Positions 14,376 through 19,921 of a DNA stretch of 19,921 bases are shown here, piece by piece; position 1 is the first letter of the stretch; every line of letters starts with the position of its first letter. The translations under genes were made by a program, and so were the position numbers. The notes under the pieces were generated by a model. It ran no database searches and was not told where the DNA came from. It saw only the letters and a program-made list of their open reading frames with translations. The stretch comes from VBDM01 sp035702665 (GTDB lineage Bacteria; Pseudomonadota; Gammaproteobacteria; Burkholderiales; SG8-39): the NCBI GenBank assembly GCA_035702665.1, contig DASSQD010000010.1, positions 1 through 19,921 on the forward strand, written 5' to 3'.

Positions 14376-15334
14376 CCCGGCGGCTGCGCGCGCTCGCGTG
14401 CGCCGCGCTGCTGCTCGCCCTAGGGGCCTGCGTGCGCGAGCCGGAATCGGCGCTGCGCATCGGCACCAACGTCTGGATCGGCTGCGAGCCGCTGTACCTC
14501 GCGCGCGAGCTCGGCCTCATGAACCCGAAGATGATCCAGCTGGTCGAGTACCCGTCGGCGAGCGAGGTGCTGCGCGCCTTCCGCAACGAGGCGATCGACG
14601 CGATGGTGATCAGCCTCGACGAGCTCTACGGCCTCGCCTCGGAAGGGCTCACGCCGCGCGTCGTCCTGGTGGTCGACGTCTCGCACGGCGCCGACGCCGT
14701 CGTCGGCCGCTCCGGGATGAAATCCATGAAAGACCTGAGGGGCAAGCGCGTCGCGGTGGAGAGCGGCGCCTTGGGCGCCTTCGTGCTGTCCCGCGCGCTC
14801 GCGCTCAACGGCATGCAGGCGAGCGACGTCAAGGTGGTGCAGCTCGAGTCGAACGAGCAGCCCGGCGCCTTCGAGAAGGGCCAGGTCGACGCCGCCGTCA
14901 CCTTCGATCCGTACCGGGGCGAGCTGCTGCGCGCGGGCGCGGTATCGCTGTTCGACAGCACCCAGATGCCCGGCGAGATCGTCGACCTCGTGGCGGTGCG
15001 CATGGGCCTGCTCGAGACCCGGCCCAAGGCCATCCGCGCGATGCTGGCAGGGTGGCTCGGCGCGATCGACTACCTCAAGCGCGAGCCCCAGGACGCGGCG
15101 CGGCGCATGGGCATACGCCAGCAGACGACCGGCGAGCAGTTCCTCAAGGCCTTGCAGGGCCTGCACATCCCCTCGCGCGAGGAGAACCTGAGGATGCTGG
15201 GCGGCCCCAGCCCCGAGCTCGCGGTGACCGGGCGCCGCCTCAGGGACCTGATGGTGGAAGCGAGGCTGCTGCGCATGCCGGCGGACATCGAAGGCCTGCT
15301 CGCGCCCGGGCCGCTCGCGAGCCTGCCGCAATGA
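14372..15334 (+). CDS. NMT1/NitT-TauT-like substrate-binding lipoprotein
   Basis: 320-aa periplasmic binding protein. The signal peptide LLLALGAC ends in a lipobox with the lipidated cysteine at residue 20. The fold is the two-lobed type of the NitT/TauT/SsuA/ThiY family: LRIGTNVWIGCEPLYLARE at the start of the mature domain, then VISLDELYGLASEG, LRGKRVAVESGALGAFVLS, QVDAAVTFDPYRGELLRAG and a C-terminal helical part (AIRAMLAGWLGAIDYLKREP). The ligand cannot be predicted; family ligands include nitrate, taurine, sulfonates and pyrimidine precursors. It is translationally coupled on both sides: GTGA overlap with the response regulator and ATGA overlap with the kinase (15331-15334). No permease or ATPase gene is present, so a ligand-sensing role with the kinase is more likely than transport. 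Confidence 0.88.
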   Translation: MTRRLRALACAALLLALGACVREPESALRIGTNVWIGCEPLYLARELGLMNPKMIQLVEYPSASEVLRAFRNEAIDAMVISLDELYGLASEGLTPRVVLVVDVSHGADAVVGRSGMKSMKDLRGKRVAVESGALGAFVLSRALALNGMQASDVKVVQLESNEQPGAFEKGQVDAAVTFDPYRGELLRAGAVSLFDSTQMPGEIVDLVAVRMGLLETRPKAIRAMLAGWLGAIDYLKREPQDAARRMGIRQQTTGEQFLKALQGLHIPSREENLRMLGGPSPELAVTGRRLRDLMVEARLLRMPADIEGLLAPGPLASLPQ

Positions 15335-17253
15335 ACCTGCGCGTTCCCGCCTCGCTCAGGGTCACGGTCCCGCTGATCCTGCTCGGCTTCGCGGCGGCGC
15401 TCTCCGCGGTGAACCTCGTCTACCACGTGCCCCAGGCCGAGCGCGCGGCCGAGGACGACGTCCGCAAGCGGCTCGCGCAGGAAATGTCGCGGCTGCAGAG
15501 CACGCTGGAGTACCTGCTGCTCAAGGGCGACGAGGCGGCCGCCGAGCACGAGATCTCCGTGCTCGCGCACAACCACGACTACGTCTTCGCGGCGCTGACC
15601 GACTACCAGAACCAGGTCATCGCCGCGACCCGCCGCGCCTGGCTGGGGCGGCACATCGCCGACGTCCTGCCGAACTTCGACCGAGACGAGGGCGTGCAGG
15701 CCGTGCGCGGGCACCCGGCGCGGATCGATCTCGGCGACGGCCGCATCGCGCTGCTCGCCTACTCCGGGATCCTGATGGGCAGCGAGCGCGACGAGCTGCG
15801 CCCCACGCGGAGCGGTAGCTTGTTCGTCGCGTACGAGCTGACCCGCGCGCAGGACGAGGCGAGCGCGCAGGTGCTGCGCCAGTCGTTCTACTGGGCGGGA
15901 TGGGTGACCGCGCTCGCGCTGTTCATGTGGCTGGTGTTCCACTTCCTGCTGACGCGGCGCACGGCGCGGCTGGTGCGCGCCGCCGAGCAGGTCGCCGCCG
16001 GCAACCTCGACGCGCGCAGCGGCCTGCGCGGGCACGACGAGCTGGCGCGCCTGTCGCGCGCCTTCGACTCCATGGCGCTCGCGGTCGCGCGCGACGTGGC
16101 CGAGAAGAAGCGCTCGACGCAGGTGTTCGAGCAGCAGCGCGAGGCGCTGCACCAGCGCGAGAAGCTCGCCGCGCTCGGCTCGCTCCTCGCCGGCGTCGCG
16201 CACGAGCTGAACAACCCGCTCTCGGTCGTGGTGGCGAGAGCGATCATGCTGGAGGAGCAGGGGCATCCGGGGACGCGGGCCGCGGCGCTCAAGATCCGCA
16301 CCGCGGCCGAGCGCTGCGCGCGCATCGTGCGCACCTTCCTCGCCATGGCCCGCCAGCAGCCGCCCGAGCGCGGGCCGGTGTCGATCAACGAGGTGATCTC
16401 GGCGGCGCTCGACATGACCGCGTACGCCGTGCGCACCAGCAACATCGAGCTGACGGTCGAGCTGGACGAGGACATTCCGCCGATCCTCGCCGACCCCGAC
16501 CAGCTGCACCAGGTGCTGCTGAACCTGGTCGTCAACGCCCAGCAGGTGCTGCAGGACCGGCCGGGGAAGCGGCGCATACGCGTCGCGAGCCGCTACGACG
16601 CGGAAGCCAGCGCGATCCGCATCGCGGTGGCCGACAACGGCCCGGGGATTCCCGAGCATCTGCGCACGCGCGTGTTCGAGCCGTACTTCACCACCAAGCC
16701 TACGGGCATGGGCACCGGCGTCGGTCTCGCCGTGAGCCACGGCATCGTCGAGGCGCACGGCGGCACGCTCACCCTCGACTGTCCCGAGATGGGCGGCGCG
16801 GTGTTCACGATCACGCTTCCCGCGTGCCCGGCGGGCGTGAGCGACGAGGCGGACGGGCCGTCGCGCGAGCTCGCCCCCGGGCGGCGCAAGATCCTCATCG
16901 TCGACGACGAGGCCGAGATCCGCGAGATCCTCTCGGACATCCTCACCGGGGCGCAGCACCGCGTCGCCGCGGTCGCCTCCGGACGCGAGGCGCTCGAGCG
17001 CATGGCCGAGGAGCGCTACGACGTGATCCTCACCGACATCCGCATGCCCGACCTCGACGGCCGCACCCTGTACCGCGAGATCGAGCGGCGCTGGCCCGAG
17101 CAGGCCGCGCGCGTGGTGTTCGTCACCGGCGACAGCCTGGCGTCGACCCTGCACGAGTTCGCGAGCGAATACGGCCGCCCGGTGATCGAGAAGCCGTTCC
17201 TGCCGAAGGAAGTGCGCCGCGTCGTCGCCGAGATCACCGGACAGGACGCTTGA
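15331..17253 (+). CDS. Hybrid sensor histidine kinase with C-terminal receiver
   Basis: 640-aa inner-membrane kinase. Transmembrane helices at about residues 11-31 and 185-208 bracket a periplasmic sensor of about 150 residues. HAMP follows (about 211-260). The phospho-acceptor H291 is in VAHELNNPLS, an NtrB-like H-box. The ATPase domain shows N402 (NLVVNAQQ), DNGPGIP, FEPYFTTKP and GTGVGLAVSHG. A receiver domain starts near residue 520, with D525-D526, phospho-acceptor D569 (LTDIRMPDLDG) and K621 (EKPF). There is no HPt domain, so phosphate could go from H291 straight to the separate regulator, with the attached receiver acting as a brake or phosphate sink, or through an HPt encoded elsewhere. 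The ATG overlaps the binding-protein stop by 4 bp. Confidence 0.94.
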   Translation: MNLRVPASLRVTVPLILLGFAAALSAVNLVYHVPQAERAAEDDVRKRLAQEMSRLQSTLEYLLLKGDEAAAEHEISVLAHNHDYVFAALTDYQNQVIAATRRAWLGRHIADVLPNFDRDEGVQAVRGHPARIDLGDGRIALLAYSGILMGSERDELRPTRSGSLFVAYELTRAQDEASAQVLRQSFYWAGWVTALALFMWLVFHFLLTRRTARLVRAAEQVAAGNLDARSGLRGHDELARLSRAFDSMALAVARDVAEKKRSTQVFEQQREALHQREKLAALGSLLAGVAHELNNPLSVVVARAIMLEEQGHPGTRAAALKIRTAAERCARIVRTFLAMARQQPPERGPVSINEVISAALDMTAYAVRTSNIELTVELDEDIPPILADPDQLHQVLLNLVVNAQQVLQDRPGKRRIRVASRYDAEASAIRIAVADNGPGIPEHLRTRVFEPYFTTKPTGMGTGVGLAVSHGIVEAHGGTLTLDCPEMGGAVFTITLPACPAGVSDEADGPSRELAPGRRKILIVDDEAEIREILSDILTGAQHRVAAVASGREALERMAEERYDVILTDIRMPDLDGRTLYREIERRWPEQAARVVFVTGDSLASTLHEFASEYGRPVIEKPFLPKEVRRVVAEITGQDA

Positions 17254-17259
17254 TACAAT
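17251..17259 (+). promoter_or_regulatory. Possible extended -10 promoter for the CoxL-like gene
   Basis: TGA-TACAAT (TG at 17251-17252, -10 box TACAAT at 17254-17259) is an extended -10 pattern with five of six consensus bases, and overlaps the kinase stop codon. No good -35 box is visible about 17 bp upstream. Transcription would start near 17266, about 25 bases before the proposed CTG start. The gene could also be read through from the kinase operon, since only 37 bp separate them. Confidence 0.3.
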
Positions 17260-17290
17260 CCACGGCTTCAGCCGGCCGCTGGAGCGCGTC

Positions 17291-19633
17291 CTGAGCACGT
17301 CAAGCCATGAGCCTTTCGTCCCCCGCCTCGAAGACGCGCCGCTTCTCCTGGGGCGGGGGCGCTTCGTCGACGACGCTCGTGCGGCGGGTGCCGCATTCGC
17401 TTCGTTCGTGCGCTCGCCCCACGCGAGCGCGAATATCCGCTCCGTCGACACTCGAGAAGCTTCGAATCGGCCCGGCGTCCTCGCCGTACTGACGGGCGCC
17501 GACACGCGCACGGTCGGCAATCTCGCGCGCCCGCGGCCGGTCGACGGGCGCGGCGGGGCGAAGATGATCCTGTCGACATGGCCGGCGCTCGCCGAGCGGC
17601 GCGTCGTCCACGTCGGCCAGCCGGTCGCGATGATCGTCGCCGAGACCCCGGCGCAGGCGGCCGACGCGGCGGAGCTGGTGTCGGTCGACTACGAGGCGAC
17701 GCCCGCGGTCGTCGACGTGCGCGACGCGGCCGCGCCCGGAGCGCCGCAAGTGTGGCCCGAGGCGCCGGGCAACCTCGCGCTCGACTGGCCCGGTCCCGCG
17801 CCGGACCCCGACGGGAGCAACGCGCGCGAGATCGAGCGCATCCTCGCGTCGGCGGCGCACCGCGCGCGCGTGTCGCTGGTCAACCAGCGCGTGATCGTCG
17901 CCTCGCTCGAGACGCGCGGCGCGACCGCGAGCTACGACGCGGCGGCGGACGCGTTCACGCTGCGCTCCTGCTCCCAGGGCCCGGGCTGGCTGCGCGAGAT
18001 GCTGAGCGGGGCGTTCGGTCTGCCGCCCGAGAAGCTGCGCGTGATCACCGAGGACGTCGGCGGCGCCTTCGGCATGAAATCGGGCGCATACCCCGAGTAC
18101 GCGGCGATGCTCGTCGCCGCGAAGAAGCTCGGGCGCCCCGTGCACTGGATGTCGACCCGCTCCGAGGCGTTCATCAGCGACAACCAGGGGCGCGACATGA
18201 TCCTCGAGGGGGAGATGGCGCTGGGGCCGAAGGGCGAGTTTCTCGCGCTCAGGGTGAAGACCCTCGCCAACCTCGGCGCATTCATCACCAACGCGGGCCT
18301 GGTCACGACCACGCAGAACTTCGGGCGGTGCCTGTCGAGCGTGTACCGCATCCCGCGCATCCAGTGCGACGTCCGCTGCCTGTATACGAATACGGTGCAG
18401 ACCGGCCCCTACCGCGGCGCCGGAAGGCCCGAAGCGAACTACCTGGTCGAGCGCCTGGTCGACGAGTGCGCTCGCGTCACCGGCATCGACCGCGTCGAGA
18501 TCCGGCGCCGCAACTTCATCGAGCCGCAGGCGATGCCCTACAAGACGCCGGTCGCGGTGACCTACGACACGGGCGACTTCGCCGCGATCTTCGACGAGGC
18601 GCTGGCGCTGTCGGACTACGCGGGGTTCCCCGCGCGGCGCGAGGCCGCGGCGAAGCGCGGGATGCGGCGCGGCATCGGGATCTCGTGCTTTCTCGAGCAC
18701 GCGGGCGGCGTGCCCGTCGAGAGCGCGGCGCTGCGCTTTCCCGGCGGCGACAAGGCGGTGGTCGCGCTCGGCGTGCAGGGGACGGGGCAGGGGCACGCGA
18801 CCGTCTATTCCAGGCTTGCGGCGAGGCAATTCGGCATCGACGCGAAACTCGTCGAGGTGAAGCAGGGCGATTCCCGCCTCGGGGTGCCGAGCGGCGGCAC
18901 CGTCGCTTCGCGCTCCACGATGATGGCGGGGAGCGCGCTCTACCGCACCATCGAGACGGCGCTGGCGAAGGGGAAAAAGGCCGCCGCCCGGATATTCGAG
19001 GCGACCGAGGCCGACATCGAGTACCGCGACGGCGTCTTCGAGGTGGTGGGGACCGATCGCAGGATGTCGCTGTTCGAAGTCGCCGCCGCCGTGGCGGGTA
19101 CGGAGGAGAGCCTCGACGGCGCCGCGAAGGTCGAGCTGCCCCCGACCTTTCCCAACGGCTGCCATGTCGCCGAGGTGGAGATCGATCCGGAGACCGGCGT
19201 CGCGGCCGTCGTCGCGTACGCCGCGGTGGACGACTGCGGCGTCGTGCTGGACGAGACCCTGACCGAGGGCCAGGTCTGCGGCGGGCTCGCCCAGGGGCTC
19301 GGCCAGGCGCTCCTCGAGCACGGCGTCTACGACCGCGAGAGCGGCCAGATCCTCACCGGGGCCTTCACCGACTACGCCATGCCCCGCGCGGACCACATGC
19401 CGCCGCTCGCCGGAGCGTTCCATCCCGTGCCGTGCACCACCAATCCGATCGGCGTCAAAGGCGTCGGCGAGGCGGGAACGACAGGCGCGCTCGCCGCCGT
19501 CATGAACGCCATCGCGGACGCGCTGCCGCCCGGGGCCGGGATCCCGGACATGCCGGCGACGCCGGACAAGCTGTGGCGCGCCTGCCGGGAAGGAAGCCGC
19601 CAGCGTCAGCAATCTGCAAGGAAGCCCCTCTAA
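17291..19633 (+). CDS. CoxL-like (xanthine dehydrogenase family) molybdopterin-binding subunit
   Basis: Catalytic large subunit of a molybdenum hydroxylase, 780 aa if it starts at CTG 17291. The frame upstream of GTG 17408 already encodes the conserved N-terminal pattern VPRLEDAPLLLGRGRFVDD and SFVRSPHASANI, so 17408 cannot be the true start. From the in-frame stop at 17183 to 17408 there is no ATG, GTG or TTG; CTG 17291 has GGAG 6 bases upstream. Cofactor motifs: VGGAFGMKSG, PYRGAGRPE, GTGQGHATVYSRLAARQ and the C-terminal KGVGEAGTTGALAAVMNA with the catalytic Glu. PYRGAGR resembles the form II CoxL loop; the form I CO dehydrogenase motif AYXCSFR is absent, so CO oxidation should not be assumed. 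The iron-sulfur and FAD subunits normally encoded alongside are not in the window. Confidence 0.9.
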   Translation: MSTSSHEPFVPRLEDAPLLLGRGRFVDDARAAGAAFASFVRSPHASANIRSVDTREASNRPGVLAVLTGADTRTVGNLARPRPVDGRGGAKMILSTWPALAERRVVHVGQPVAMIVAETPAQAADAAELVSVDYEATPAVVDVRDAAAPGAPQVWPEAPGNLALDWPGPAPDPDGSNAREIERILASAAHRARVSLVNQRVIVASLETRGATASYDAAADAFTLRSCSQGPGWLREMLSGAFGLPPEKLRVITEDVGGAFGMKSGAYPEYAAMLVAAKKLGRPVHWMSTRSEAFISDNQGRDMILEGEMALGPKGEFLALRVKTLANLGAFITNAGLVTTTQNFGRCLSSVYRIPRIQCDVRCLYTNTVQTGPYRGAGRPEANYLVERLVDECARVTGIDRVEIRRRNFIEPQAMPYKTPVAVTYDTGDFAAIFDEALALSDYAGFPARREAAAKRGMRRGIGISCFLEHAGGVPVESAALRFPGGDKAVVALGVQGTGQGHATVYSRLAARQFGIDAKLVEVKQGDSRLGVPSGGTVASRSTMMAGSALYRTIETALAKGKKAAARIFEATEADIEYRDGVFEVVGTDRRMSLFEVAAAVAGTEESLDGAAKVELPPTFPNGCHVAEVEIDPETGVAAVVAYAAVDDCGVVLDETLTEGQVCGGLAQGLGQALLEHGVYDRESGQILTGAFTDYAMPRADHMPPLAGAFHPVPCTTNPIGVKGVGEAGTTGALAAVMNAIADALPPGAGIPDMPATPDKLWRACREGSRQRQQSARKPL

Positions 19634-19647
19634 GCTGCCAGCAGCTT
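19632..19647 (+). repeat. Short hairpin between the CoxL-like gene and lldP
   Basis: AAGCTG (19632-19637) and CAGCTT (19642-19647) form a 6-bp inverted repeat with a CCAG loop, starting inside the TAA stop. Only a few T follow, so it is at best a weak terminator or mRNA-stability element in a 44-bp gap. Confidence 0.3.
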
Positions 19648-19677
19648 TCACTCGTACTCGTCACCGAGGAGGATGCG

Positions 19678-19921
19678 ATGTGGAACCAAGTCTATAACCC
19701 GTTCTCGAGCGAAGTCCTCTCCACGCTGGTCGCGGCGCTGCCCGTGGTGACCCTGCTGGCGCTGATCGCCTCGGGCAAGGTCAAGGCGCACCTCGCCGCG
19801 GTGATCGCGCTCGCGGTGGCCCTAGCGGTCGCGGTCTACGCTTTCACCATGCCGGGCGGCATGGCGATCCGCGCCGCGGTGCTGGGCCTCGCGACCGGCT
19901 TCTTCCCCATCGGTTGGATCG
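19678..19921 (+). CDS. lldP: L-lactate permease, N-terminal part (cut by the window edge)
   Basis: First 81 codons of an LctP-family lactate:proton symporter, normally about 550 aa. The opening MWNQVYNPFSSEVLSTL matches the MWxQxYxP start of the family. Two hydrophobic helices (about residues 15-32 and 36-56) are followed by the conserved GLATGFFPIGWI segment. It would carry lactate or glycolate across the inner membrane. GAGGAGG (19666-19672) lies 5 bases before the ATG and is a strong ribosome-binding site; the nearby ATG at 19673 is in another frame. It follows the molybdenum hydroxylase by 44 bp and may be cotranscribed with it. The 3' end is outside the window. Confidence 0.88.
   Translation, partial: MWNQVYNPFSSEVLSTLVAALPVVTLLALIASGKVKAHLAAVIALAVALAVAVYAFTMPGGMAIRAAVLGLATGFFPIGWI

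Noticed and set aside
15070..17520. 816-codon open frame on the minus strand
   Set aside because: Shadow of the kinase and binding-protein genes, which have clear catalytic motifs on the plus strand.
17291..19633. Form I carbon monoxide dehydrogenase large subunit
   Set aside because: The form I active-site motif AYXCSFR is missing; PYRGAGR is present instead, and the small and medium subunit genes are not seen.
17300..19651. 783-codon open frame on the minus strand
   Set aside because: Antisense to the CoxL-like gene, whose cofactor motifs are unmistakable; the minus product is Arg/Ala/Val-rich without motifs.

Overview
The window is about 20 kb of GC-rich DNA with a strong G/C bias at third codon positions. 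It is densely packed with genes, has many GTG/TTG starts and uses 4-bp stop/start overlaps. The protein families (DUF4136, DUF3455, LctP-type lactate permease, EamA exporter, plant/cyanobacterial-type glutathione reductase, CoxL-like molybdenum hydroxylase, GGDEF-EAL proteins) fit a free-living, aerobic betaproteobacterium, Burkholderiales-like; this placement is inference. I see no tRNA, rRNA, CRISPR array, insertion sequence or phage gene. No gene-free stretch exceeds about 175 bases.

Layout. (1) 15-3014, plus strand: a Cys-rich GDCCVxC protein, a DUF4136 lipoprotein, and a CHASE3-GGDEF-EAL protein preceded by a good match to a sigma-54 promoter. (2) 3024-6525, minus strand: a dCache-PAS-GGDEF-EAL protein, a small ABM-type monooxygenase and a 166-aa protein of unknown function, in that transcription order. 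(3) 6643-11040, plus strand: a second GDCCVxC paralogue, an EamA transporter overlapping a glutathione reductase by 4 bp, then a Tat-exported YtcJ-like amidohydrolase behind its own sigma-70-like promoter. (4) 11155-13480, minus strand: four close-packed genes, namely a membrane-anchored unknown protein, a 58-aa Cys-rich zinc-ribbon-like protein that is easy to miss, a DUF3455 lipoprotein and an alpha/beta hydrolase. (5) 13653-17253, plus strand: an OmpR-type response regulator, an NMT1/NitT-TauT-like substrate-binding lipoprotein and a hybrid histidine kinase, each pair overlapping by 4 bp. (6) 17291-end, plus strand: a CoxL-like molybdopterin subunit that appears to start at CTG, and the 5' end of an L-lactate permease gene.

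Functional themes. Two complete c-di-GMP synthesis/degradation proteins with different sensory domains lie 5 kb apart or less, each next to a GDCCVxC gene. The clearest candidate for an uncharacterised system is region 5. There a periplasmic binding protein is translationally coupled on both sides to a two-component pair, and no transporter permease or ATPase gene is present, so it probably serves as a sensory ligand-binding subunit. Its output may include the molybdenum hydroxylase and lactate permease immediately downstream, which is a hypothesis based on position only.
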